A stretch of 23,302 bases of DNA from Erythrobacter sp. CCH5-A1 (GTDB lineage: Bacteria; Pseudomonadota; Alphaproteobacteria; Sphingomonadales; Sphingomonadaceae): the NCBI RefSeq assembly GCF_001557115.1, contig NZ_LSKQ01000008.1, positions 1 to 23,302 of the forward strand, read 5' to 3'. Position numbers and translations under genes: made by a program. This document shows, piece by piece, positions 13,812 to 21,354 of this stretch; the first letter of the stretch is position 1; the number at the start of each line of letters is the position of its first letter. The notes beneath the pieces are model-generated. The model was not told the DNA's origin, did no database searches, and saw nothing but the letters and a program-made list of their open reading frames with translations.

Positions 13812-14273
13812 GTGGCGGCGCGGCCGTTCACGTGGATCGATAGCGATGATGTGCGGGGGGGCTATGTCGATCCCGTCCACAATCTGCGCCTGTTCGACAG
13901 AGGCGGGCCCGATTGGCAAGTGAACATCGTGGTCGCGCCGCCGCCGGACGCGCCGGACTTCGGCTATTTGTGGGAAAACCGCTTTTACTTCGTCGCGAAA
14001 TTGACCGAATACGGCGTGCTGGACGTGGAGCGATTTACCATCGGATCGGCCTGCCTCAACCAGCATTTCAAGCGCGATTTTCCCGGACGCGCAGCCGAGT
14101 TTCTGGATTCGATCCTGCCGCTTCTCGACCCCCGCAACGGGCGGCTGTTACCGGGCAATTATCGCAACGCGGTGTTCGACATGCCGCCAATGCTGCGGGC
14201 GCGGCTGCTGGAAAGCGGGCGCTATTCCGCCGCTGATGAGCGAGACCAAGCCCAGTCTGGGTTGGCCCCATGA
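13812..14273 (+). CDS. hypothetical protein coupled to the acetyltransferase gene
   Basis: A 153-residue protein that I do not recognise. It has no signal peptide or membrane helix. The middle is aromatic-rich (DFGYLWENRFYFVAKLTEYG) and the end contains LPLLDPRNGRLLPGNYRNA. The start is a GTG at 13812, 4 bases after the ybjQ-like stop and without a good Shine-Dalgarno, so translation may be re-initiated from the gene before; a later start is possible. Its stop overlaps the acetyltransferase ATG as ATGA. Codon use resembles the neighbours. The coupling suggests it belongs functionally with the acetyltransferase or the ybjQ-like gene. Confidence 0.65.
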   Translation: MAARPFTWIDSDDVRGGYVDPVHNLRLFDRGGPDWQVNIVVAPPPDAPDFGYLWENRFYFVAKLTEYGVLDVERFTIGSACLNQHFKRDFPGRAAEFLDSILPLLDPRNGRLLPGNYRNAVFDMPPMLRARLLESGRYSAADERDQAQSGLAP

Positions 14274-14725
14274 GCGAGACCCGGCGCCTCGTCCCCGGCG
14301 ATGTCGCGGGCTTCCGGGCGATGAACGCGCTGTTCGCCGAAGTCTTCGAGGACCCTGACAGCTATGCTGCCGCCCCGCCCGACGCAGGATGGGCGGCGGA
14401 GTGGCTCGCCAACCCGAACCACATCGCGCTGCTGGCCGAGGCGGGCGGCGAGGTGATCGGCGCGCTTGCGGGCTATGTGCTGCCGAAGTTCGAGCAGGCC
14501 CGCAGCGAGATCTACATTTACGACCTCGCCGTGCTGGAAAGCGCCCGGCGGCAGGGCGTGGCGACCGCGCTGATCGACGCCCTGCGCGCCATCGCACGCG
14601 AGGTCGGCGCGTGGACGATCTTCGTCCAGGCCGACATCGTCCCCGAGGACGAACCGGCGCGCCGCCTTTACCGCAAGCTCGCCTGCGAGGAGATCACCGC
14701 GCTCCATTTCGATATCGCGCCCTAG
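14270..14725 (+). CDS. AAC(3)-I-like GNAT N-acetyltransferase
   Basis: A 151-residue GNAT acetyltransferase. The stretch from GALAGYVLPKFEQARSEIYI through DLAVLESARRQGVATALIDA closely matches, from memory, the core of aminoglycoside 3-N-acetyltransferases of the AAC(3)-I group, including the R/Q-x-x-G-x-A acetyl-CoA loop (RRQGVA). The end FVQADIVPEDEPARRLYRKL and ALHFDIAP also matches that group. It lacks the longer N-terminus of the plasmid-borne enzymes. It sits between ordinary chromosomal genes without mobile elements, so it is probably an intrinsic homologue; whether it acetylates aminoglycosides is unknown. Its stop shares a CTAG quartet with the convergent protease gene. Confidence 0.85.
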   Translation: MSETRRLVPGDVAGFRAMNALFAEVFEDPDSYAAAPPDAGWAAEWLANPNHIALLAEAGGEVIGALAGYVLPKFEQARSEIYIYDLAVLESARRQGVATALIDALRAIAREVGAWTIFVQADIVPEDEPARRLYRKLACEEITALHFDIAP

Positions 14726-15513
14726 GCAAGCAGGTATCCGCCCGCGAGCACCAGCCCGTTGTAACCCGCATGATAGGCCATCCCCGCCGCCAACCCCGCG
14801 CGGGTGCGGATGAAGGCGAGCAGCAGCCCGCCCAGCACCTGCGGCAGCACCACGGCGAGGCCCAGCGGGCTGGCAAAATCGGCGTAATTGCCGAGGTGGA
14901 TCGCGCCGAACAGCAGCGCCTGTGCCCACACAATCACGCCGAAGTGGCGGATGAAGGCCGGCGGCACGGTGCAAGCATGCGCCCGCTCGCGGGTCAGGCC
15001 CCAGTGGAGGAGACCCGCCAGCGCCACCGCCGCTCCCGCCCATGCCAGCATCCGGCCGTGCTCGGGCAGCAGCGCTACCCCCGCCAGCATCAGCGCCATT
15101 GCCGCAAAGCCGCAAGCCGCAAAGCGCAGCGCCGCGACCCGCCCGGTGAGCCAGCCGCGGAAAACCAGTTCCTCGAGCAGAGGGGCAATCAGCAGGAAGG
15201 CGACGGGACTGGCCGCGAGGCTTCCCGCCTCGGCGTCGGGCGCAGGCAGCACCCCGGCGCTGCGGCTCGCCAGCCACAGCGGGCCAACCACGGCGGCAAG
15301 CAGCACGAGGTGCACGGCGCCCGCCGCCAGCAGCACGCGCGCCCGCTCGCCCGGCGATGCCACGGGCCGCGCGGCGTAGCTCGGGCGCAGCATGAAGCGT
15401 GCCGCCTCGGCCAGCCTTGCGCGAAAGGTCAGCGCGCGCGCCCTTGCGTCCCCCGCGCCTGCCGGAGTAAGGCCCGCCTCCGATCTTCCAACATTTCCGG
15501 TGAAGTCATCCAA
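14722..15513 (-). CDS. CPBP family intramembrane metalloprotease
   Basis: A 263-residue multi-spanning membrane protein of the CPBP/CAAX (ABI) protease family. The three motifs are present: EELVFRG (E114, E115, R119), FGAIHLGNY (H206) and YHAGYN (H248, N252). About six to seven hydrophobic helices are seen between residues 57 and 262. Substrates of bacterial members are mostly unknown. The start is uncertain. A TTG at 15513 keeps the amphipathic [16 protein letters not shown] segment often found before the first helix, but its first base is also the first base of the divergent yebC ATG. The internal ATG at 15393 is the alternative. Confidence 0.85.
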   Translation of the reverse strand: MDDFTGNVGRSEAGLTPAGAGDARARALTFRARLAEAARFMLRPSYAARPVASPGERARVLLAAGAVHLVLLAAVVGPLWLASRSAGVLPAPDAEAGSLAASPVAFLLIAPLLEELVFRGWLTGRVAALRFAACGFAAMALMLAGVALLPEHGRMLAWAGAAVALAGLLHWGLTRERAHACTVPPAFIRHFGVIVWAQALLFGAIHLGNYADFASPLGLAVVLPQVLGGLLLAFIRTRAGLAAGMAYHAGYNGLVLAGGYLLA

Positions 15514-16256
15514 TGGCAGGCCATTCCAAGTTCAAGAACATCATGCATCGCAAGGGCGCGCAGGACAAGAAACGCGCGGCGATGTTCTCCAAGCTCAGCC
15601 GCGAGATCACCGTGGCAGCCAAGATGGGCATGCCCGACCCCGACATGAACCCGCGCCTGCGCCTCGCGGTCAACGCCGCCAAGGCGCAGTCGATGCCCAA
15701 GGACAATATCCAGCGCGCCATCGACAAGGCGAGCCAGGCGGGCGGCGAGGACTATGTCGAGATGCGCTACGAGGGCTATGGCCCGGGGGGCGTCGCGCTG
15801 ATCGTCGAGGCGCTGACCGACAACCGCAACCGCACCGCGACCAATGTGCGCACCGCTTTTTCGAAGAATGGCGGGAACCTCGGCAGCGAGGGCTCGGTGA
15901 GCCACGGGTTCGAACGCCGCGGGCTGATCGAATATTCCGCCGCTGCGGGCGACGAGGAGAAGGTCCTCGAAGCCGCGATCGAAGCGGGCGCGGATGATGT
16001 CGAAAGCTCGGAGGACGGCCACACCATCTGGACCGCCGCCGATGCGCTTCACGGCGTGGCGGGCGAGCTCGAGAAGGTCCTCGGCCCGGCCGACAACGTC
16101 AAGCTGGCGTGGAAGCCGGTGCTCACGGTGGAAGCCGACGAAGCCACCGCCGCGACGCTGATGAAGCTGATCGACACGCTCGAAGACGATGACGACGTCC
16201 AGACCGTTTGGGGCAATTACGAGATCTCCGACGCGGTGATGGAGAAGCTGGGCTGA
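15513..16256 (+). CDS. yebC: YebC/PmpR (TACO1) family protein
   Basis: A 247-residue YebC-family protein starting [20 protein letters not shown], the invariant family N-terminus. The body includes [52 protein letters not shown], and the acidic C-terminus [15 protein letters not shown]. The family has been described as a DNA-binding regulator and more recently as a translation factor relieving ribosome stalling. It lies upstream of ruvC, a common arrangement. Its stop and the next start overlap as TGATG, so yebC, the secreted unknown and ruvC form one coupled transcript. Confidence 0.97.
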   Translation: MAGHSKFKNIMHRKGAQDKKRAAMFSKLSREITVAAKMGMPDPDMNPRLRLAVNAAKAQSMPKDNIQRAIDKASQAGGEDYVEMRYEGYGPGGVALIVEALTDNRNRTATNVRTAFSKNGGNLGSEGSVSHGFERRGLIEYSAAAGDEEKVLEAAIEAGADDVESSEDGHTIWTAADALHGVAGELEKVLGPADNVKLAWKPVLTVEADEATAATLMKLIDTLEDDDDVQTVWGNYEISDAVMEKLG

Positions 16257-16762
16257 TGCGACGGCTTGCAGCAGCCCTCGGCCTTGCCGTGCTTGCTGCG
16301 ACCGTCCACGCAGCCGTGCCGAAACCGACGGTTCTCTTTGCGTGCCGCGACGACGATTGGAGCGTCGTGCTCCTCGGAACTGAGGATGGACGTCTGTTGC
16401 TTGAAACCCGCCCGAGCGGCGCAGGAATGGGCAATGTCAGTTCGAGCTGGGACGAGGTGCGCGAAGGCTACGTGGGTGGCCAGCAAGGCGGACACCAGCA
16501 CCATATCCGCTTCTATGACGGGTTCCGCCAAATCATCCTGTTCGAAGGCGAGAACGGACAACTCACCGAAAATCCGGGGCACATCTACGCGGGCGCCCTG
16601 ACCATTACGGAGCGCAATCCGCAGCAAGATTTCCGCATCGCCTGCGCCGCCGATGAAACCAATATCGGGCTCGTCGAAAACGTCAGGCGCTGGGCAGCAA
16701 GCAGCGGAGCCAAGGCCCCGCTACCCGAAGAGGTCGGCAGTCCCTTCAACGCCTGGTTCTGA
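16256..16762 (+). CDS. secreted hypothetical protein between yebC and ruvC
   Basis: A 168-residue protein with a signal peptide ([20 protein letters not shown]) and no further membrane helix, hence periplasmic or secreted. The mature part has two Cys (LFACRDDDW and RIACAADE), which may form a disulphide, and looks beta-rich (SVVLLGTEDGRLLLE; QIILFEGENGQL). I do not recognise the family. Both its start and stop are TGATG overlaps with yebC and ruvC, so it is translated within that operon. The longer in-frame opening upstream overlaps yebC and is rejected because the signal peptide begins exactly at the overlap. Confidence 0.8.
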   Translation: MRRLAAALGLAVLAATVHAAVPKPTVLFACRDDDWSVVLLGTEDGRLLLETRPSGAGMGNVSSSWDEVREGYVGGQQGGHQHHIRFYDGFRQIILFEGENGQLTENPGHIYAGALTITERNPQQDFRIACAADETNIGLVENVRRWAASSGAKAPLPEEVGSPFNAWF

Positions 16763-17235
16763 TGGTCATCCTCGGCCTCGACCCCTCGCTGTCCTCGACC
16801 GGCTGGGGCGTGATCCGGGCCGAGGGTTCGCGGATTACCCATGTCGCCAACGGGCAAGTGAAAACCGATCCGGCAGCGCCGATGGCAGAACGGCTGGTGG
16901 CCTTGCAGGCGGGGCTCGCCGCGGTGATCGCCGAGCACGCGCCCGAGCGCGCGGCGGCCGAGGAAATCTTCGTCAACAAGAACCCGCAATCGACCCTCAA
17001 GCTCGCCCAGGCGCGCGGTGCGGTGCTGGCGGCGTGCGGGGCGGCGGGCCTCGGCGTCAACGAACACGCCGCGCGGCTGGTCAAGAAGGCGGTCACCGGC
17101 ACGGGCGCGGCGGAAAAGGTGCAGGTCGCCGCGATGGTCAAGGTGCTGCTTCCGGGCGTACAGATCGCCGGTAGCGACGCGGCCGATGCGCTCGCGGTGG
17201 CGATTGCCGACGCGCATCTGGCCCCGCGCTCTTGA
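16762..17235 (+). CDS. ruvC: Holliday-junction resolvase RuvC
   Basis: A 157-residue endonuclease that cuts Holliday junctions symmetrically, working with RuvAB. The RNase-H-fold catalytic acids are present: D7 in LGLDPSL, E67 in AEEIFVNKNPQS, and D139 and D142 in GSDAADALAVAI. The LKLAQARG helix is also typical. Its ATG overlaps the upstream stop as TGATG. No ruvA or ruvB follows in the window. The gene is followed by an inverted-repeat element. Confidence 0.97.
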   Translation: MVILGLDPSLSSTGWGVIRAEGSRITHVANGQVKTDPAAPMAERLVALQAGLAAVIAEHAPERAAAEEIFVNKNPQSTLKLAQARGAVLAACGAAGLGVNEHAARLVKKAVTGTGAAEKVQVAAMVKVLLPGVQIAGSDAADALAVAIADAHLAPRS

Positions 17236-17245
17236 CCCTCCACTT

Positions 17246-17330
17246 CGTCATTGCGAGGAGCGCGAGCGACGAAGCAATCCAGCATCGGACCATGGATTTC
17301 CGCGCAGCCTTGCGGCTGCTCGCAATGACG
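17246..17330. repeat. imperfect inverted-repeat element, copy 2 (ERIC/RPE-like)
   Basis: An 85-bp palindromic element with perfect 12-bp ends (CGTCATTGCGAG / CTCGCAATGACG) and internal GCAATCCAG / GGATT pieces shared with copy 1 at 856-943. It begins 10 bases after the ruvC stop and ends 8 bases before the start codon of the YffB-like gene, so its right edge lies against that gene's ribosome-binding region. The middle differs from copy 1. Confidence 0.88.
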
Positions 17331-17338
17331 AGACAGGC

Positions 17339-17689
17339 ATGACGATCCACCTCTACGGCATCCCCAACTGCGACACCGTCAAGAAGGCACGGCTCTGGCT
17401 CGACGCGCAGGGCAAGGCCTACACCTTCCACGACTACAAGAAGGAAGGGGCCGATGCCGAAAGGCTCGCGGCGTGGATCGCGGCGGCGGGCCTCGATAGC
17501 GTGGTGAACCGCAAGGGCACCACCTTCCGCGCGCTAGATGACGCGGACAAGGCCCGCGCCGCCGACAGTCACACCGCTGTCGCATTGCTGGTCCAGCAGC
17601 CGAGCATCATCAAGCGGCCGATCGTGGAGCATCCCGGCGGCGTGCTGGTGGGCTTCAAGGAGGAAGAATGGTCCGCAGCCTTGCTCTGA
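17339..17689 (+). CDS. ArsC/Spx-family protein (YffB-like)
   Basis: A 116-residue thioredoxin-fold protein of the ArsC/Spx/YffB family. It starts MTIHLYGIPNCDTVKKARLW, with a single N-terminal Cys where the family has its redox Cys. KGTTFRAL and the C-terminal QPSIIKRPIVEHPGGVLVGF are family hallmarks. YffB members bind glutathione and their role is unclear; automated pipelines often name them Spx/MgsR. The ATG at 17339 lies just outside the inverted repeat, and the GAGACAGG stretch acting as ribosome site starts at the last base of that repeat. It overlaps the next gene by 22 bases. Confidence 0.9.
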   Translation: MTIHLYGIPNCDTVKKARLWLDAQGKAYTFHDYKKEGADAERLAAWIAAAGLDSVVNRKGTTFRALDDADKARAADSHTAVALLVQQPSIIKRPIVEHPGGVLVGFKEEEWSAALL

Positions 17690-18705
17690 TCGCGCTTGCC
17701 GCGCTGACGCCGGTGGCCGCCGCCGCGCAGGACAGCGAGATGCTGATCATCGCCCACCGCGGGGCGAGCGCCGAGCGCCCCGAGCACACGCTCGCCGCCT
17801 ATGAACGCGCGATCGATCAGGGTGCGGACTATATCGAGCCCGATCTGGTGGCGACCAAGGACCTCGTCCTCGTCGCGCGGCACGAGAACGAGCTGTCGGG
17901 CACCACCGATGTCGCCGCCCGCGAGGAATTCGAGGATCGCCGCCGCGAGAAGACCGTCGATGGCCAGAAGATCGCGGGCTGGTTCGCCGAGGACTTCACC
18001 CTCGCCGAATTGCGCACCCTGCGCGCCAAGGAGCGCATCCCCGCGCTGCGCCCCGCCAATACTCGCTTCGACGGGCTCTATCAGGTGGCAACGCTCGCCG
18101 ACATCGTGAAGCTGGTCCGCGCCAAGGAGGCCGAGACCGGGCGGCGGATCGGGATCTATCCCGAATTGAAGCACCCCGGCTTCCTGCTCCAGAACGCCGG
18201 GATCGACCTCGTCGACCTGCTGCTGCGCGACTTCCGCGCGCTCGGCATCACGCCGGCCGATCCGGTGTTCATCCAGAGCTTCGAGGTCGCGCCCTTGCAG
18301 CGCCTGCGTGTCCGCGCGCCCGGCTTCAAGCAGGTGCTGCTGGTCGAGCCGCTCGGTGGCCCGGCGGACGAGCCGTCGCTGCGCTATGCCGAGATGGTCA
18401 CCCCCACCGGGCTTGCCGAAGTGGCGAAATATGCCGACGCCATCGGCGCCTATGCCGGGATGGTGCTGAGCCCCGACGGCACGCCGACGACGCTGGTTGC
18501 CGACGCGAAGGCAGCGGGCCTCATGGTCCACGCCTGGACGATCCGCCCCGAAAACGAATTCCTCCCCCCGAACTTGCGCACCGGCGATGATCCCAAGGCC
18601 AAGGGCTGCGGCGATGTGAAGCTGGCCGCGATGCTCAAGGCGGCGGGCGTGGCGGGGGTGTTTTCCGACGGGCCGCTCAAGGGGCGCAACTGCCCGGCCG
18701 GATAG
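17668..18705 (+). CDS. glpQ: glycerophosphodiester phosphodiesterase, periplasmic
   Basis: A 345-residue exported enzyme that hydrolyses glycerophosphodiesters to glycerol-3-phosphate and an alcohol. The signal peptide is MVRSLALIALAALTPVAAAA. Catalytic-site motifs are IIAHRGASAERPEHTLAAY (His and Arg), DYIEPDLVATKD (metal-binding Glu/Asp) and VARHENELSGTT (second His). YPELKHPGF and MVHAWTIRPEN complete the TIM-barrel family pattern. A very strong AAGGAGG site inside the end of the YffB-like gene sets the start. The frame ends in a short GC-rich inverted repeat (18694-18710) with no T-run. Confidence 0.95.
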   Translation: MVRSLALIALAALTPVAAAAQDSEMLIIAHRGASAERPEHTLAAYERAIDQGADYIEPDLVATKDLVLVARHENELSGTTDVAAREEFEDRRREKTVDGQKIAGWFAEDFTLAELRTLRAKERIPALRPANTRFDGLYQVATLADIVKLVRAKEAETGRRIGIYPELKHPGFLLQNAGIDLVDLLLRDFRALGITPADPVFIQSFEVAPLQRLRVRAPGFKQVLLVEPLGGPADEPSLRYAEMVTPTGLAEVAKYADAIGAYAGMVLSPDGTPTTLVADAKAAGLMVHAWTIRPENEFLPPNLRTGDDPKAKGCGDVKLAAMLKAAGVAGVFSDGPLKGRNCPAG

Positions 18706-18775
18706 GCCGGCTGCTACGGTATCTTAATCAGGCCCGTCTATTAACCCTGCTGAATTTGCTTCAGGGGGTCGCACC

Positions 18776-19159
18776 ATGAAACATGTCTTGCTGCCGCTTG
18801 CGCTCGTCAGCCTTTCCGGCTGCGGCGCGCTGATGGGCCCGCCCGCCACGCTCGAGGAAACGCTCGAGGATGCCGCGCGCTTCTTCAACCGGCGCGGGAC
18901 GGTGTCGCTGCCGTCCGAATTCGGCAACGCTCGGGTCGAGGCCAAGGTCGAGGGCAAGGACACCATCACCGTCAGCATCGTCGACGCGCCGACCGGCTAC
19001 GACACGCTCGATTCCAATGTCGCGCGCAAGCTGCTGCGCGGCAAGCTGTGCGATATCTCGAGCGTGCGCAACATCTTCACCCGCGGGGGCAAGATCCGGG
19101 TCGAGATCATCTCGAACATCGGGGTCGAGGCGACCTCGTTCCAGCTGGCGACCTGCTAG
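18776..19159 (+). CDS. small predicted lipoprotein of unknown function
   Basis: A 127-residue protein with a lipoprotein signal (MKHVLLPLALVSLSGC, lipobox LSGC, Cys16). The mature part is compact, with a charged start (ATLEETLEDAARFFNRRG) and a strand-rich end (GKIRVEIISNIGVEATSFQL), and a Cys pair (KLCDIS and the final ATC). I do not recognise a named family. A GGGGG stretch about 8 bases before the ATG is the ribosome site. The 70-base gap before it contains AT-rich TTAATC and TTAACC pieces that may be its promoter. Its stop codon shares a CTAG quartet with the convergent ubiG stop. Confidence 0.8.
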   Translation: MKHVLLPLALVSLSGCGALMGPPATLEETLEDAARFFNRRGTVSLPSEFGNARVEAKVEGKDTITVSIVDAPTGYDTLDSNVARKLLRGKLCDISSVRNIFTRGGKIRVEIISNIGVEATSFQLATC

Positions 19160-19893
19160 GCGCGCCGCGCTGACAGGATGTAGTTGAGCGCCATGTCGTC
19201 CGACAGGTGCAGCCCTTTGCCCGGCCGCCACGCGATCCCGCACCTGGCCGTCACCGTCAGGCCGACATCGGCCAGCATCGCCTCGAGTTCGTCGGGGGTG
19301 ACGAAATCCTCCCAGTGGTGGGTGCCGCGCGGGACATAGCCGACCGCCTCCGCCGCGCCGACCAGCAGCACGCGGCTGGCGGCGGTGCGGTTGGGGGTCG
19401 ACATGACAAGCAAGCCATCGGGCGCCAGCCGCGCGGCCACGTCGCGCAGGAAGGCGGGCTTGTCGGCGACGTGTTCGATCACTTCGACGCTGGTGACGAG
19501 GTCGAAGGTGCCGATATCGAGCCCCGCGACCTCGCCCGCCATGTAGCGGATGGGGAGCCCCACGCCTTCGGCATGGGCGCTCGCCGCCGCGATGTTCTCC
19601 GCCGCGGCATCGACACCCGTTACCGCCGCGCCCAACCGCGCCAGCGGCTCGCACAAAAGCCCCGCCCCGCAGCCGATATCGAGCGCGGCCTTGCCCGCCA
19701 GCGGTTTGGCGGCGTGGGCCGCCTCGGTCCAATGCGCGTCGATCGCGTCCCGCACAAAGGCGAGCCGCACCGGGTTCACCTGATGCAGGCTCGCCATCGG
19801 TCCCTTCGGATTCCACCAGTCGCGCGCCAGCTTTGCGAAAAAATCCGCCTCGTCGGGCCGGATGGTAACATTCGATACGTTTGCGTTTCCCAT
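19156..19893 (-). CDS. ubiG: ubiquinone biosynthesis O-methyltransferase UbiG
   Basis: A 245-residue SAM-dependent methyltransferase that performs both O-methylations of ubiquinone synthesis. The N-terminus DEADFFAKLARDWWNPKGPM followed by LHQVNPVRLAFVRDAI is diagnostic for UbiG. SAM motif I is ALDIGCGAGLLCEPLARLGA and motif II is VTSVEVIEHVADKPAFL, with STPNRT and GTHHWEDFVTPDEL later. A near-perfect TAGGAGGG Shine-Dalgarno precedes the ATG. It is divergent from lysC, with only 51 bases between start codons, so the promoters must overlap. Confidence 0.96.
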   Translation of the reverse strand: MGNANVSNVTIRPDEADFFAKLARDWWNPKGPMASLHQVNPVRLAFVRDAIDAHWTEAAHAAKPLAGKAALDIGCGAGLLCEPLARLGAAVTGVDAAAENIAAASAHAEGVGLPIRYMAGEVAGLDIGTFDLVTSVEVIEHVADKPAFLRDVAARLAPDGLLVMSTPNRTAASRVLLVGAAEAVGYVPRGTHHWEDFVTPDELEAMLADVGLTVTARCGIAWRPGKGLHLSDDMALNYILSARRA

Positions 19894-19944
19894 GAAGCCC
19901 TCCTAACAGCGCGCGCGGACACTCACCAGCGGGAGCAGGACCCC

Positions 19945-21216
19945 TTGGCACGGATCGTGATGAAATTCGGCGGCACCTCGATGGCCGGGACGGAGCGCAT
20001 CCGCCGCGTCGCCAATATCGTGCGCGCGCAGGCCGCGCGCGGCGATTCCGTCGCGGTGGTCGTCAGCGCGATGGCAGGCGAGACCGACCGGCTGGTCAAC
20101 TTCTGCCGCGAGGCCAATCCGCTCTATGACCCCGCCGAATACGACGTGGTCGTCGCAAGCGGCGAGCAGGTGACGAGCGGGCTCCTCGCGCTCACTCTGC
20201 AAGCGCTGGGCTGCAAGTCGCGCAGCTGGCTCGGCTGGCAGCTGCCGATCCACACCATCGAGGCCCATGCCAAGGCGCGGGTCGAATCGATCGATGCGGA
20301 GGCCCTGATCGCCAGCATGGAAGCGGGCGAGATCGCGGTGATACCGGGGTTTCAGGGGCTGTCGGCAGAGGGCCGCGTCACCACGCTGGGGCGCGGCGGA
20401 TCGGACACCTCGGCGGTCGCGGTCGCCGCCGCGATCAAGGCGGACCGCTGCGACATCTACACCGATGTCGACGGCGTCTACACCACCGACCCGCGCATCG
20501 TCGCCAAGGCGAAGAAGCAGAAGGCGGTGACCTACGAGGAAATGCTCGAACTCGCCAGCGTCGGGGCCAAGGTGCTCCAGACCCGCAGCGTCGGCCTTGC
20601 CATGAAGGAAGGCGTGCGCGTGCAGGTGCTGTCGAGCTTCATCGGCGAAGGCGCGCCGCCTGCCGATGATCTGCCCGGGACAATGATCGTCTCGGACGAG
20701 GAAATGGACGAATTGGTGGAGAAGGGCCTGATGGAACGCCAGCTTGTGACCGGCATCGCGCATGACAAGAACGAGGCGAAGGTGATCCTCACCCGCGTGC
20801 CCGACCGACCGGGCGCGGTCGCTAATATCTTCGAGCCGCTCGCCGCGGCCAGCATCAATGTCGACATGATCATCCAGAACGTCGGCCGCGACAAGGGCGA
20901 GACCGACGTGACCTTCACCGTGCCCCAGTCCGACCTTGCCCGCGCGCAGGCGCTGCTCGAGGACCGGCGCGGCGAGATCGGCTTCAACCGCATCATCACC
21001 GACAGCAAGATCGCCAAGATCAGCGTGGTGGGCGTCGGCATGAAGAGCCACGCGGGCGTCGCCTCCTCGATGTTCCGCGCGCTTTCCGACCGGGGCATCA
21101 ACATCCAGGCGATCTCGACCAGCGAGATCAAGATCAGCGTGATGATCGACGAGGACGAGACCGAACTCGCGGTGCGCGTGCTGCACACGGCTTACGGGCT
21201 GGACGCCAAGGACTGA
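19945..21216 (+). CDS. lysC: aspartate kinase
   Basis: A 423-residue aspartokinase, first step of lysine, threonine and methionine synthesis. It begins MARIVMKFGGTSMAGTERI with the KFGGT ATP/aspartate site; VASGEQVTSGLLAL, TLGRGGSDTSAVAVA and DVDGVYTTDPRIV complete the kinase domain (to about 245). Two ACT domains follow (VPDRPGAVANIF and ISVVGVGMKSHAGVASSMF with SEIKISVMI), typical for feedback control. I chose the TTG at 19945 because it restores the standard MARIV N-terminus and has GGGAGCAGGA upstream; the ATG at 19960 would remove five conserved residues. Confidence 0.96.
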   Translation: MARIVMKFGGTSMAGTERIRRVANIVRAQAARGDSVAVVVSAMAGETDRLVNFCREANPLYDPAEYDVVVASGEQVTSGLLALTLQALGCKSRSWLGWQLPIHTIEAHAKARVESIDAEALIASMEAGEIAVIPGFQGLSAEGRVTTLGRGGSDTSAVAVAAAIKADRCDIYTDVDGVYTTDPRIVAKAKKQKAVTYEEMLELASVGAKVLQTRSVGLAMKEGVRVQVLSSFIGEGAPPADDLPGTMIVSDEEMDELVEKGLMERQLVTGIAHDKNEAKVILTRVPDRPGAVANIFEPLAAASINVDMIIQNVGRDKGETDVTFTVPQSDLARAQALLEDRRGEIGFNRIITDSKIAKISVVGVGMKSHAGVASSMFRALSDRGINIQAISTSEIKISVMIDEDETELAVRVLHTAYGLDAKD

Positions 21217-21272
21217 CAGCGCGAAGCGGTGCGGGGCGGAGGTTAGCTGAAAGATAGCCCGATACGTCCCGG

Positions 21273-21280
21273 TTAACCAT
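21273..21280 (+). promoter_or_regulatory. CtrA-like half-site upstream of the PilZ-XRE gene
   Basis: An exact TTAACCAT, the same 8-mer as at 9462-9469, located 75 bases before the PilZ-XRE start codon and extended on the left to GGTTAACC. A second TTAA lies at 21297. The spacing does not give a full TTAA-N7-TTAA site. Assignment to CtrA is inference from memory of the half-site. Confidence 0.35.
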
Positions 21281-21320
21281 TTTCGGTGACGTCGCCTTAA
21301 TGTTTCTGACCAGAGTGTAA

Positions 21321-21342
21321 CCGGGCTCATTCCCGAGCCCGG
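21321..21342 (+). promoter_or_regulatory. leader hairpin at the PilZ-XRE ribosome-binding site
   Basis: A perfect 8-bp stem (CCGGGCTC / GAGCCCGG) with a 6-base loop in the presumed 5' leader. Its last two bases are the first bases of GGAG (21341-21344), the only Shine-Dalgarno candidate before the ATG at 21355. The hairpin could therefore partly hide the ribosome site, or it could be a terminator for lysC; no T-run follows. Confidence 0.45.
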
Positions 21343-21354
21343 AGCCCCTGTGTC

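Noticed and set aside
14222..15277. A 351-codon minus-strand open frame across the acetyltransferase and protease genes
   Set aside because: It covers a GNAT gene in antisense and the CPBP gene in another frame; no domain is recognisable.
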